Source of the DNA: Glycine soja
Taxonomy: Eukaryota; Streptophyta; Magnoliopsida; Fabales; Fabaceae
DNA length: 64,000 nucleotides
Direction: 5' to 3'
Assembly: GCF_004193775.1 (NCBI RefSeq)
Contig: NC_041002.1
Location: 5,009,261-5,073,260 of the forward strand
The position numbers were made by a program, and so were the translations under genes. Numbering within the stretch: the first letter of the stretch is position 1; the number at the start of each line of letters is the position of its first letter. This document shows positions 48,101-60,034 of the stretch, piece after piece. Under the pieces are notes generated by a model. That model was not told where the DNA came from and did not search any database. It worked only from the letters and a program-made list of their open reading frames with translations.

Positions 48101-51100
48101 ACAATGTCGAATAGGACAAACCTAAAAAAACAAAAAAGAATAACACGTTTAATCAAAATTAATATTGTGTAAAAATTATAACCAAAACAAAGCAATGACA
48201 AGTCAATTAATTGAATCACAAGAAAGTTCCTTTTGAAGCATGCACACTCTTAATTTTAATGCCTGCTAATGGTGCAAAGCACCGTGTAAATATATATATA
48301 TATATATATATATAAAGATTGTTTAGATATTTTCAACACTTGCACGGTTATACCTCCCCCTTTATTTTATTTTATAAAAAAGCATGTAATATTTTGTGGC
48401 TAGACATTTGTCAATTAAACACGCAGTATGAGCAAGGACTCCGATCATGGATAAGAACAAATGAACAATGTCACCCATAAGATTCAATATAATTAATAGA
48501 TGATTAAGTTTTTTAAGTATGTTGATATATATAGATTTGATTTCTTGATTATATATATAAAAAAGATTTTATTAAAAGAGATAAAATTATTTTGATATTT
48601 TTATATCTTGAGATTAATATTATGACTTTTAATTATTAAGATATATTTTTTCCAAAAGAAAATGAACACTGTCATCTTTAATGGTGTCTAATTGAAGTAA
48701 TTTTAAATAACAAATATAATCGACTATATTTTTCCCTAATTTAATTATGAAAAAATGACGATGCCATGGAAATTAGGACCTGCATGAAAATTGACTGAAA
48801 ATGTCGACTAACTTTGATAAGAGAGAAAACAAAACACGTCGAGGGATAAAGGATATGTAGATTAATTAGGGTGGCAGAGAAGATAATGATCATGATTATA
48901 ATTGACGAGTGATAGCTACGAAAGTGCAAAAGGAAACCTTATCAATCAAATTCAAAGCCTATGAGATTAGATTGGGGAGTAGTGAGAGTAGTGACAGTTG
49001 AAAATATAATTAAAAGTTTGACATGATTATAAATATACACTAGTACTTTAATTAGAGAATGTCACCATCTCCATATACAGTGCTTGCAACAAAATTTAGG
49101 CTTAATCTCTTTGTTCACTTGTGGAGTTGTGTCCCAATGTCAACCTCTCGTTCATGCCAGAACAGCTTAATCCTTTTAATAACACTTTATCTCTTTTCAC
49201 AATTGTTGCGTGGTGTTATATAAAATATATGCTTTAATTTTTATATAAATTAACTCCAAACGTGAGTTAACAAAGATCAAAGTTAAATGAAATTATATGC
49301 ACTTGATAAAAAGAAAGTGATAGCAGCTAGCTAATTTCTTTAGTTTCTAGTTTTGGATTTGTTTGATCTCTTTACTGAAATCGTTAAATACTCAGTTTAC
49401 ATCATGCATGCAGCTTCATTTTTAGTTTAGGAGTACTTTTTCTAAAAATGGTTAGATAAATTTTTTTACTAAACTAATTTTGCAAAGCTGAACTTGATCC
49501 AAATAGTTATATCCTAATTAATAAAAGAATCAAAAGGAATCATCATAATATATTCGACTAGTTTGTTTAAAATTTAAAAAAATAATTTTAAAATAAGTAT
49601 TTTTTTTTAAAATGTTGTTTTAATAAGTAAATATGATTTACTTTTTAAAATAAACAGAAAATTATTCATTTTAAAAAAAAGTGTGCAGCAGTTTATACAA
49701 AGAGACTAAATAAATAAAATAAAAATCTTTATTTTATTTAAATAAGTGTTTTTTTTTTCAACATATAAATTTAAATAAACTGATTCATTACATTTATGCA
49801 AAATAAGTTAATTGAAGTAAAAAAACCTTTTTTATGTTTACTAGTTAAGTATGTGAACCCAGAAGTGAGGAGGGGACAGGGAAGAACATTAGGAGACTTG
49901 AAATTCTATAGCTATCAACCGAGTATTTAATAGTTCATTGCAAAGCTATAGGGGACAATTCACACTCGTGTTTTTCGTCTATAAATCAACTACTAATTAT
50001 TATATATTCACTGTGAACAATTAATTAAATCCCTTATAAACTAACAATTAATGAGGTTATATTACACCAAATTCAATTTTTTAAAAACAATTAAAATATT
50101 TTAGTACCTATTAATGAGAATAAGAAAAAGATACTCAAAGTTACTCAAATTTTTAAAGGTGTTCGTGGCTCGGTTTAATTTAATTTTTTATAAAAAAATA
50201 TTTAAACCAAATTTATAAAATATACGTAGTTCAATCTGATTTCAATTTTATTTAAAATAAATTTTAAATTAAATCAAATTAATATTTTTTAGTTTTTTTC
50301 AGTTCCATTTTTGAAGATTTTACCGAAATATTATTTATTAAAATTTATATATTTTCTTTTGATATTTTAAATTAAATTATATCAAAATTTGCTAATAATA
50401 ATCTATAAAAATTATTACTATGTTAAATCTTTTACAATAAAAATTTATCAAATTTTCATTAATTTTAAATCAAACATAATTTAAAAAAAGATGATTAAAA
50501 AAATAATATATATTATATAAATTTCAAATGTAAAACAATATGAAATTATATGCACAAAACACATAATACTAAAATAATATGAGTGTAAATATAAGTGTTA
50601 CGATTTGGTTTAATTTCAAAAATCAAACCAAATCGGTTTAGGAAAAAAAAACATCTAAACAAATTCAAAAAAAAATCAATTTGATTCAATTTTCAGTTTT
50701 TTAAATGGTTTTCAATTTTTATTCTTAATCAATTTGGATTTGAACAATTCTATAAATTATAGATGATATTTTTTGCGAATAAATTATGTGTTACTCGCGT
50801 TAAAATCATTACATGAAATATATATTATTAATTTTAAATAATAGGTTTAGTTGTAAAAAATTTAAAAGTTATATAAATTATTGTGCAAATAACATTTCTA
50901 TTAAATATTCAAAGTTACCTTAAATATTTAAAAAGAGAATTTTGTCATTTATAATAATTTTACTTTATTTAAATATGATGGTTCCCAATAAAAAAATACA
51001 TTTGGTCTAAATCAAAATAAATAAATAACATTACTATTAAAATATTGATTTAAATATAAGGAAATAATCGATTGATTAAATGACTTGAGATAATTTCACA

Positions 51101-52140
51101 AAAAAAGAGTTGAGATAATTAAAATTACATCATGTTTTCATTTAACATATACTTGGGCAGTCCAATCCTTCTCTGATTTAGTCTTAATTAAACTCAACTC
51201 ATTATTTATTTTAAATCTAAGGTTAAATTCCAATTTAAAAAATGACTCAATGAAAACTTAAATCTAAGGAATACACTTTGATCTATTAGAAAAGTTGTAT
51301 TAAATAAGTAAAACTTCCGTTTTTTTATAACCCAACATTCCAACAATATATAACAAATAATATGATCATATAAATAGAAATAAGTAAACAAAAAGAATAT
51401 AAATATCATTTTTACTGCAGTAAGAAAACCATAATTTTTACTTTCGTTTAGATCATGTGTCCTGTCTAAATTTTTATAACTAAAAATTATTTAATTATTT
51501 GTAACAAACATATGCCTCTGTTTTTTTTTTAAAAAAAAAAAGTTAAAAAATAAAATATAAAATTGTAAATGGACAAGAAAGATATAAATCCCATCAAACA
51601 GTAAAAAGAAGAGGGCAACAAGAAATTGAAGTTTGGAAGATAGCACAATCTGCTTTTTTGACTTAAGCATGATTTACACGAGCCGTGTTTTGGAACAGTA
51701 TAACAACTAATCATGATCAAACTTAAACATTATCGTAACAGTAAAAGAAGCCTTCTCTTTCTTTCCTTTTTTTTTTTTGAAAATTAAGAACCAATAAAAT
51801 AAAATAAAAACACCAACAAATGTTAAAAAAAATTGACTTATATAAATTCTGTAAACATTTTTTATTCAGTATATAGTATTTTTTTGTTCATGTATCAAAT
51901 AATTATCTCTCCTATGAAATCTCAAGATATTTTTTCATGAACTTGATCACACTTAAAAAAATTTATTCTTTTTTAAAAATATATTTTATAAGGATCGATC
52001 GAACAGATTTCTCCAACAAGCATAGCATATGTTGTCCTGAGTTTTATTCATTATACAGCCATTAAACTCTATAATTAATTAATTATAGTATGATCCATCA
52101 AAATTGACCAGTCAATACTCACAAATGAGGAGAGAGAGAG
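45181..52140. other. 7 kb with no recognised gene
   Basis: 45190-45910 contains GTTTGGTATCTAGG near the left and CCTACCAAACGCG at the right, hinting at an inverted-repeat element. 46480-46760 is a less AT-rich stretch with a TATAAA-like box on the minus strand, possibly a retroelement LTR. 50150-50760 contains several GGTTTGGTTTAATTT and AAACCAAATC hairpins of MITE type. None was strong enough for a firm call. Confidence 0.4.
49559..49786. mobile_element. AT-rich MITE-like copy 2
   Basis: The ends AGTTTGTTTAAAATTT and AAATTTAAATAAACTG are imperfect inverted repeats about 230 bp apart. The left half resembles 36677-36800. Confidence 0.45.
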
Positions 52141-52182
52141 ATTTTACGGCTTTCTTTACACGACAAACCAATCAAAACCCGC

Positions 52183-52325
52183 CACGTCAGACTCCGCGTC
52201 GCATGCGATTCCACCCCTCCTTTCACGAGAAATTGACTAGCCGATAAAATGGAATCAAAATCTAACGGCGAAGAGACGTACCCAAAACGTAACGGGTACC
52301 ACTCTCTAACCGTTCAACACGTGGC
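52183..52325. promoter_or_regulatory. ACGT-core elements upstream of the F-box/Kelch gene
   Basis: CACGTCAG at 52183-52190 and CACGTGGC at 52318-52325 are ACGT-core motifs; the second is a G-box/ABRE type bound by bZIP factors. A CCAATCAAA sequence lies at 52169. They sit in a GC-richer stretch about 0.5 kb upstream of the leader intron. A regulatory role is inference. Confidence 0.4.
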
Positions 52326-52848
52326 TCCACCGGCACATCCGGTAACCGGTCACTTAACGGCGAAAACTTTGTGTCCACCGCCCAGCCCCTCGGCCAATCC
52401 CCCAAAACACAAAAAACTGTTTTTAAAACATAAAAAAAAAACTCATAACATATGAATAATAATAACAATAAAAACTAAGAAGCAATAATTATTATTTAAT
52501 TGTGCATTAAGATATGATTTAAGGGAGATAAGGGGCTTGTAGAGAGGGTCCTTTCTTTCAGATCTTGCTCCAAAATCAGAACTACCAAAGCTTCCATCTG
52601 ATTTGCAGAGAGTTTTTTTTTTTTTTTTTTCTTCTCAAGGGACCAACAGAGGCAACCAAGGACACTGTAGAGAGAGGAAAGTGGTTCTGTTCTTTCTGTG
52701 AGTAACATAACATGCAATAGATACTATTATGTATAGAGAGAGAACAGAAGAGTTGAAGAAAGATTGTTGTTCAGTTCGAAAAATTTGCCCATCAAGTACC
52801 CTTTTTCTGTTTTCATTTTTTGGTTGGTTTTGCTTCCTATCCAACCCT

Positions 52849-53444
52849 GTAAGTTTCTAAGCATTGTTTGTTTCTCTCTGCTTGCTTTTTATTATTTTAT
52901 TTGTTCTCTTCTTCAAGTTTTATTCTTTGTGAATGAGGTCAACAGTGCTTTTTTTTGCCGGGTTTTCTTCTGCTGTGTGGAGATCTTGATTGAATTTTGG
53001 TTTTTCTACTTGAATCATGGGGCGTAAGAAATGGTTGGTTGTGTTCAAAATTTGAAATTTTTGTTGCTTGCATTGGGATGCTGGATTCATTTCTGCATTG
53101 GCGTGTTCAATTGAATTTCGTGTTGTTTCTGGCGTTTTGGGTCTTTGGGGGGGGGGATCTATTTATGACACGGGAGGCATTTTTCGTTTTTCCCTATAAT
53201 CAAAGGTTTCGTCTTTGTTATACCATGAGAAAAATGAAAATAAAAAAAGTGAGTTTGGGGATTTATCTGGGTGATTGGTTTGAATGGATTGCGATCTGAA
53301 GAAAAAAATTGTGATGGGTGTTGATTCTATGGGCCTTGCTTGCTGTGATGGGTGTTTAAATTTGTGCAAAGAAGAAAAAGGGGGCAAAAAGTGGGGAACT
53401 TGTGAGTTGAATTGAATTGAATTTCATCAATTCTGTTTGAACAG
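52849..53444 (+). other. 5'-leader intron of the F-box/Kelch gene
   Basis: Donor CCCT|GTAAGTTT at 52848/52849 and acceptor TTTGAACAG|GCTC at 53444/53445, with a T-rich interior. A leader intron is common in this gene group. It explains why the coding ATG lies only 70 bp after the acceptor. The transcript start is probably in 52550-52800. Confidence 0.65.
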
Positions 53445-53513
53445 GCTCTTGATTTTGCTGTGGTGGATTGAAGGTTGTGGCGTTCCTGGATCGTTCTTCT
53501 CTGTGGCGGAGAC

Positions 53514-55127
53514 ATGTTGGACGGTCGTTCCTGCGTTGTTCCGAGGATGTTTTCCGGCACTTGCCAGGCAGAGAACGATTGGTCTTACATGAAGTGCTTG
53601 CTGGAGTTGGACATCAAGAATGGCAAGCGCCCTATGGAGATTGATGATGTTGAGGAGGATGAGCCCCACCAGCCAAGGAAGTGTACTAAGAAGTTGGATT
53701 CTTGCCATAGAGTTGAAATGGCTCGAATTTCGTTTCAACGTCAATCTATTGAGGCCAAGGATTCTGTTGTTCCCCCTATGGATCAGGAGACCATTGAGCC
53801 ACTGAGTGTTTGTCAAGGAGTTGTTGAAGAAGATGGAGCTTTGACCGACCAGCTATTGGATGAGAAAGAACAGGAGGTTGATGGTTATTTGATGGATTTT
53901 GGTGACCATCAATCTGATAAACAGCAGCAGGCTCAGACGGGGGATTCATCAGATTTCGGTGCTCAGCTATCTGATGAAGATCAATTGCAGCATGATGATG
54001 AGAATTTATTGAATTCGAGTGAGCAGCAATCCGAGGGGCAGCAGCAGCACCATGGTGGGGATTCTTCGGATTCCAGTTCTCTCTTGCCACGCATGAACCG
54101 GGACAGTTCAATCGCCTGTCTCAGCCGCTGTTCAAGGTCAGATTATGGTTCTCTCGCCTCGCTGAATAGGAGCTTCTGGAACATAATCCGAAGCGGTGAG
54201 CTCTATCAGTGGAGGAGACTGAATGGTATCATGGAACACTGGATTTATTTTTCCTGCGCCCTCCTCGAATGGGAGGCCTATGATCCGATTCGCCAGCGGT
54301 GGATGCATTTGCCAAGGATGGCTTCTAATGAATGCTTCATGTGTTCAGATAAGGAATCTTTAGCTGTAGGTACTGAGCTGCTTGTGTTTGGGAGGGAGCT
54401 GAGATCCCATGTCACTTACAGATACAGTCTCTTGACAAACTCGTGGACGTCCGGAACAAGGATGAATGCTCCAAGATGCTTGTTTGGCTCAGCAAGCCTT
54501 GGTGAGATTGCAATATTAGCTGGTGGGTGTGATTCAGAGGGACACATCCTTGACTCTGCTGAATTATATAATTCTGAGACTCAAACATGGGAAACACTCC
54601 CATGTATGAAAAAACCCAGGAAGATGTGCTCTGGGGTATTTATGGATGGAAAGTTTTATGTTATAGGGGGGATTGGGGGGTGTGATTCTAAGCTCCTCAC
54701 ATGTGGAGAGGAGTACAATTTACAGACTAGGACATGGACCGAGATTCCGAGCATGTCCCCTGGACGGAGTAGTAGGGGTCCTGAGATGCCTGCAACAGCT
54801 GAGGCACCACCTCTGGTTGCTGTTGTAAATGATGAATTGTATGCTGCTGATTATGCCGACATGGAGGTTAAGAAGTATGACAAGGAGAGAAAAGTGTGGT
54901 TAACCATTGGGAGACTGCCGGAACGAGCAGTGTCAATGAATGGCTGGGGTCTTGCATTCAGGGCATGTGGAGATAAGCTTATTGTCATTGGTGGACCTAG
55001 GACTCATGGCGAGGGCTTTATTGAACTCAATTCATGGGTGCCTAGTGAAGGACCTCCACGGTGGGATCTACTTGCTAGAAAACGTTCCGGCAACTTTGTC
55101 TATAATTGTGCTGTGATGGGATGCTGA
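53514..55127 (+). CDS. F-box/Kelch-repeat protein, SKIP11 group
   Basis: 537 aa in a single exon, intact. The frame is open further upstream (53475), but only from a TTG, so the ATG at 53514 (MLDGRSCVVPR) is chosen; relatives also start MLEDR/MLDGRS. The N-terminus has a basic patch (GKRP, QPRKCTKK), and residues 104-185 form an acidic, Gln-rich linker. The F-box is at about 188-237 (LLPRMNRDSSIACLSRCSRS then SLNRSFWNIIRSGELYQWRR). Kelch repeats follow at 283-500, seen as GG doublets with downstream Tyr and Trp (AILAGGCDSEG, FYVIGGIGGCD, LIVIGGPRTHGEG). Proteins of this group join SKP1-cullin ubiquitin ligases, the Kelch part binding the target. The substrate is not predictable here. Confidence 0.96.
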   Translation: MLDGRSCVVPRMFSGTCQAENDWSYMKCLLELDIKNGKRPMEIDDVEEDEPHQPRKCTKKLDSCHRVEMARISFQRQSIEAKDSVVPPMDQETIEPLSVCQGVVEEDGALTDQLLDEKEQEVDGYLMDFGDHQSDKQQQAQTGDSSDFGAQLSDEDQLQHDDENLLNSSEQQSEGQQQHHGGDSSDSSSLLPRMNRDSSIACLSRCSRSDYGSLASLNRSFWNIIRSGELYQWRRLNGIMEHWIYFSCALLEWEAYDPIRQRWMHLPRMASNECFMCSDKESLAVGTELLVFGRELRSHVTYRYSLLTNSWTSGTRMNAPRCLFGSASLGEIAILAGGCDSEGHILDSAELYNSETQTWETLPCMKKPRKMCSGVFMDGKFYVIGGIGGCDSKLLTCGEEYNLQTRTWTEIPSMSPGRSSRGPEMPATAEAPPLVAVVNDELYAADYADMEVKKYDKERKVWLTIGRLPERAVSMNGWGLAFRACGDKLIVIGGPRTHGEGFIELNSWVPSEGPPRWDLLARKRSGNFVYNCAVMGC

Positions 55128-57350
55128 AGCATTGAATTTTCAAAACACATTTTGATGCTTCGAGTCCAAGGAGTTGCACAACATTGATTGATCCATTGAC
55201 ACAGGATTCTTGCTAATTGGTACTTTGCCCCCCTTATTTCTTTCTGATATTTTTCTTTCAAAGGTTGGGGATGATGGGGACAAGATTCAGATATATTATT
55301 CAAGATTAGCTGAAAAGTTTTCTGGGGAGGAGCTCTTTTGTCCTTTTTTTTGTTTTTTTTTCTTCCTTTTATGTTTAAAATTTCAACCACTATTTTGTTA
55401 CATTTAAATTGGCATCTTCCCCCATTTCCATTGACCTGAGATTTTTCAAACTTTGGTATCACGTAGCAAAGAAATAGATTAAATAATTGAAGTTCCATAC
55501 AAACTTAGGTTACTGGTGTTGTTTGTTTAAGTGCTTCTAAGAACACAACTGGATACTTGCTTTTCATGACAAATTACCGAGCTCGAAGGAATGAAATAAT
55601 TTTGAGATTTTTTTCTTCCTTTTTTGAATTCTGTATTGATTCAATTTTCCATTTGAATTCATGGACTTTGTATCTTGAGCTCTCTCTGGTCTGGAAACTG
55701 GTATATATGACCATTCCATTTATTACTTACAGCAGATTGTTATCATTAATAGAATTTGTCTATCTCCTTTTTTTAATGGTGGGCCTGTGCATTATGATGC
55801 AAACTCATGGATGCCAAAACTAAAATAGAGGAAAATTTTCCATTTTTACTTTGTGCAAACCTTATGGAAAAATTAGTTTGCTTTTTCTGTCAAAATAATA
55901 AATACTGATTAATTGTTTGTTGTTTTAAAAATCATCATTGAACTTGTGGTTAATAGAGTTGTTTAATTTGTGTGGTTAAGAGCTAAATGCTTGACAGTTG
56001 AAAATATAGATCAACGATCTTTATTGTTAGGCATTGATGGAATGTTGTATCGCATCATTGAGCCATTGTTACTATGTTGATTGGAAGCCATCCAGAAGTT
56101 TTTTGTTGTGTTAGCAATTGCATGTTGGCCTTTATTTTCAAGCGTCTTATACATGCAGATGCAGTTGAAAACTTGAAATTGAGATATGCTTACATCTAAT
56201 TTGTCTTGAAGACTTGAACTTATTGTAGCTATTGGATCTTTCTAATTGTAAGTACGTGACAATGGTCAAAGATTATGGTGGGAAATCTTGGACCTGGAAC
56301 AGCAGAGTTGCTTTAAATATTTTGTTGGGTTGTTGCATAACCATTATTAGGTCAAACATGTTTGGATAAACTTCTCAATAAGCTAGCAAGAGGAAAAATA
56401 ACAAGAAGGTAAAATAAATTAAGCTTTTATAAAAGTTGAAGAGGGTAAGATTGTTTAAAACTTATTGATGAAACTTGAACTATTTTATCTTATTTTCTTC
56501 TCTTACAAGTGTTTTTTAAAGAAATTTATTCAAATAGGATTTTAGTCTATTACTCTCGACAATTCACAATTGTTATTAGTAGAAGTCAAAAGCATTAGCT
56601 GACTAAAGTATGCCATACAGTGAAAACATGTGAAACAGAAGCAAATTCTGGGCATGATGCACATATCTAAGAACATGAAGATTGTACCACGTTAATCATG
56701 TCAACAAGTATCTCAAGGGCATTTATTAAGAAATTAGAAGGAAAAAAAAGGAAGCATTTTAATTAAGAATCACGTATGTGGCACACTGCCTGTGTTGCTA
56801 TGGCATGTCAAGCTGATAGGCATCTACTCAGAATCACGTTTAAATTATTGATGATATATAGTGTCACGATGATAAAAATAAAAAAGGTTATTTTAACTAA
56901 GTGTAGAAGAATTTTTTTTGGAAGGGATTTTTATTTTCGACGTCTAAACAAGCAGGTGAAAAGACTTAACTTGAGAAGATTATAGGATATGTAAAGCTGT
57001 AAAGAAAAAATGGAATGGCATTTTAAAAAGATTATGAGAAGTCACGGTTGTTAGATAACTTCTTTGAAGATAGTACAAGATTGAGAAGTCTTAGGTATCT
57101 GAAGATCGAATTGAGGTAAAAACCAAAGTGGAATCCCTTCCAGGTTTTAACTAAATTCAATAGTAATCACTTCCAGGTTGAAAAGAAGAAAGTAGAAGAG
57201 ATGCATGTTCAACATTATTAAAAGATAGTTTTTTTGTTGTTAGTGTAAATTGTAATTGTTGCATATTTACCTTTATTAGAGTTGTGTTTAATCACCAATG
57301 GTATTGCGCCAAGCAATGGTCCAAAACTACCTAGAATCCGAATTGGATTA
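55128..57350. other. 3' flank of the F-box/Kelch gene and intergenic sequence
   Basis: The 3' UTR probably covers the first several hundred bases; AATAAA-like AATAATAAATA occurs at 55895. Beyond it no gene, RNA or repeat boundary was recognised. Confidence 0.45.
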
Positions 57351-57559
57351 GGCAACAATTAACTGCTATAATATAAAAGTTACATTTCATCGATCATTTA
57401 ATGGCAGAAGTAGCAACACTCAAGGCTCACTCCAACAACTCTCCACATACGGGCAAAAGTCAAAGATTCAAGAACAAGGCAAAGCAACACATGAATAAGT
57501 TGATGATGATGATGATAACAAACCATGAGGTTGGGTTCGTAAGCAGAAAAATATTTCAA

Positions 57560-57870
57560 TTATTATGAAAGTTTGGAAGAATTAAAGTTAGATATTGCAT
57601 GGAAGGGGGGCATTGCATTTATTTGCTTGGATTAACAATGAGTGTACTCTCTTGTATTGAGAGGAAGAGGAATTAAGTCAAGCAACTACATGAAAACTAT
57701 GGTCCTGCTAGGTTTTGAAAATTCAGATGAATTCCTTTGCAACATTAAACAATTTTGCAGTGTGCAAGAGTTTGCAAAGAGGGTCGAATGAGTTCAAAAT
57801 TTGCCTGTTTGTTGAAGGGTTTATTGGACAAGTGGCTTCAATTATCTTAAGAAGGGGGAAGATTAAAATA
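57560..57870 (+). pseudogene. Ty3/gypsy gag fragment
   Basis: The plus strand reads SLEELKLDIAWKGG, and further on NIKQFCSVQEFAKRVE, a stop, then NLPVCLLKGLLDKWLQ. The SVQEF..R... and LL.GL pattern is that of gypsy gag (retrotrans_gag) proteins. Stops and short length mark it as a relic. It lies upstream of the LTR-like block in the opposite orientation, so the two may be unrelated. Confidence 0.5.
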
Positions 57871-57939
57871 AGATACAAAAACTATTCCCAATTAAAATTT
57901 AACTCTCTTTTTGAATTAACAGTGCACCCTTAATATGAA

Positions 57940-58945
57940 TTACTCAAAAGACAATTCAAAATAAACTTCTTTAAAGCAAAAGATAAATAACAATAAATAA
58001 AAGAAGTTTAAGGGAAGAGAGAATCCAAACTCAGATTTTATACTTACAGAGAATCCAGTCTCCAATCAACCCGCTTGAGATTTCCACTATTTTGTAAAAA
58101 GCTTTTTACAAACTCTAAACCACACAAGGACAGTCTTCTCTTGTATTCAGATATCCTTACAACTTAAGAGACTCTCGGTCTCTTAAACAAATCTCTTTGA
58201 ATAAGAGAAGAATATTACAATGGAAGATCGCTCAAGATTCCTTATTGAATTTGCAAGTGTCTTGGCCAAGGAATATTTTGAGAGTTAGAAGACAATTTGG
58301 TTTTGAGAGGATAAGACAATATTTTTCAGAAAAACTCTAAGGAATTTCATATCCCAAGTCACCTATTTATAGGCCTTTGATGACCATTCAAAAACTTCTT
58401 GAATAGTTGTGACTCTTGGAAGTTATTTTCGAAGATTCCTTACAGGTAATCGATTACATAAATATGGTAATCGATTACACAGTTGGTTTTTGAAGAGTTG
58501 CGACTCTTCAGACTTGAAATTTGAATTTTTATGTCTGGTAATCGATTACACAAATGTTGTAATCGATTACAGGCTTTTAAAATTTAAATTCAAATTTCCA
58601 AAAGTTGTTACAAACTATTTTAACTTCTGGTAATTGATTACATACTGTGTGTGTAATCGATTACAACCTTTTAAAATCAAATTCGAAATTTGTAAAAATG
58701 TTTCAGAAATCAATTTGGTCACTGGTAATTGATTACATCCTCTGGTAATCGATTACTAGAGAGAAAATATCATATTTTTGAAATCTCAAAAAACTTTTGT
58801 AAAATATCCTTTAGCCAAACCTGTAGAACATCAATTAAGGAATTCTTTCTAAGATCCTAGGAACTAAGTACATCGTTCTTCTTGAATTTCTGGATTCTTG
58901 ACTTGAATCGCACTCATCTTTGGCATCATCAAAACTTCATATCAT
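57940..58945 (-). repeat. Possible solo Copia LTR with palindrome array
   Basis: The minus strand starts near GTTTTGATGATGCCAAAGAT (58941-58918), an opening I associate with SIRE/Maximus-type Copia LTRs. It has a TATA box (CCTATAAATAGG, 58373-58362) and ends near 57950. No second LTR and no target duplication were found, so solo-LTR status is inference. The array at 58445-58757 is described separately. Confidence 0.45.
58445..58757. repeat. Four ~93-bp units, each with two TAATCGATTA palindromes
   Basis: The palindrome core occurs at 58445, 58466, 58537, 58558, 58629, 58652, 58724 and 58744. Within each pair the spacing is 21, 21, 23 and 20 bp. From pair to pair it is 92, 92 and 95 bp. Six cores read TAATCGATTA and two TAATTGATTA, a CpG-to-TpG change. 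The array lies just upstream of a TATA box on the minus strand. Confidence 0.9.
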
Positions 58946-59635
58946 ATATGCTTCTAGAGAGTTTTTATTAGTTGATTAAAAAAACAAGGGGGTCTAACTC
59001 AAGGTCCATGCATTATTGTAAAAATTTTTTATATTTGTCTTTAATTTCTCCAGATAAAAAATATACTAATGAACTAAAAGAAGAATTAAAATGTGATCAT
59101 AGAATTCATAAACTAGAAGTGTGTATAGAGCTTGAATGAGATAAAGGCCCAATTAAGAATTGGGTCAAAAAATAGAGGAAAGCCACCCCTTCTTTCACCA
59201 ACAAAAGAGGAAAATCTTTTTGAAACAAAGATTAAAACTCATTTGGAAAAAAAATGTTAAAAATGAAAACTATTATAACTTAGGGATAACAATAGACGTG
59301 TAGGGATGGGATTGGAGTTTTCAAACAAGTTATCTTGTGTAAGCCTGTAACTTTTTTGTGTGTGTGTTTAGTCAATACTTTATCTTTTGTTAGGCTTTTG
59401 CTTCCTGTACTTTCCAAGTTATTTCCTGCACTTTTTTTGGAATATTTTTTTTACCTCTAGGACTGGTGATTCCAAAAACCAAAAAGGAAGTGCATTCTGG
59501 ATTATAATTTTAAATTTTCAATTGGTCATTCCGGAAGGTAAAAAGGGAGTTCAGGAAAAAATAGCCCTTTTGTTAAGTTAGGCTTGTCTGAACTCTGAAC
59601 CCCAAGAAAAAAAGAGCTTATTAGAGGGATATGCA
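58946..59635. other. 690 bp, no gene seen
   Basis: AT-rich sequence between the LTR-like block and the Mutator-like element. No frame was recognised. Confidence 0.45.
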
Positions 59636-59756
59636 AGGTGCACCCAACAATATTGCTGGTGCACCCAACAATTTATTGAATGGGCCATTTTGCCCTTCAT
59701 TTAAAAATTTTAAAAAGCTTTCTTTCCCTCTTCCGGAACCATTCACTCCTTTGTTG

Positions 59757-59837
59757 TTGCTTCTCTTCTTCTCTGCGAGCTTCTCTTCTTCGCTGCTGCT
59801 TCTCTTCTTCGCTGCTGCTTCTCTTCTTCTCCGTGAG
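59757..59837. repeat. ~20-bp minisatellite near the MULE end
   Basis: Four tandem copies of GCTTCTCTTCTTCNCTGC with small changes. The repeat makes spurious Ser/Leu-rich frames on the plus strand. Confidence 0.85.
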
Positions 59838-60034
59838 CCCGACTGCTTGTTTTCGTTGGATCAGACATGCCATTTTCCTTCGAGGTAGGTGTCCCTAACC
59901 TTCCTTTGCTTTTATTATGTAGTATAGCTGTAGAATTTGGGCTAGGATAGTGGAACCTTAGGTTAGTGGAACCTTAGGGTAGAAGACGTCGGAAAAAATG
60001 GGGAAAGGGTGGTTACGGTGGCGACTTCCGGAAG

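Noticed and set aside
53475..53513. 13 extra residues at the start of the F-box/Kelch frame
   Set aside because: The upstream start is a TTG. The ATG at 53514 matches the start of relatives and follows the leader intron.
58409..58757. TAATCGATTA repeats as a CRISPR-like array
   Set aside because: This is a plant nuclear region, the units are palindromic LTR-type repeats with conserved rather than unique spacers, and there are no cas genes.
59631..59898. Ser/Leu-rich frames on the plus strand with a signal-peptide look
   Set aside because: They arise from the ~20-bp minisatellite and MULE end sequence.
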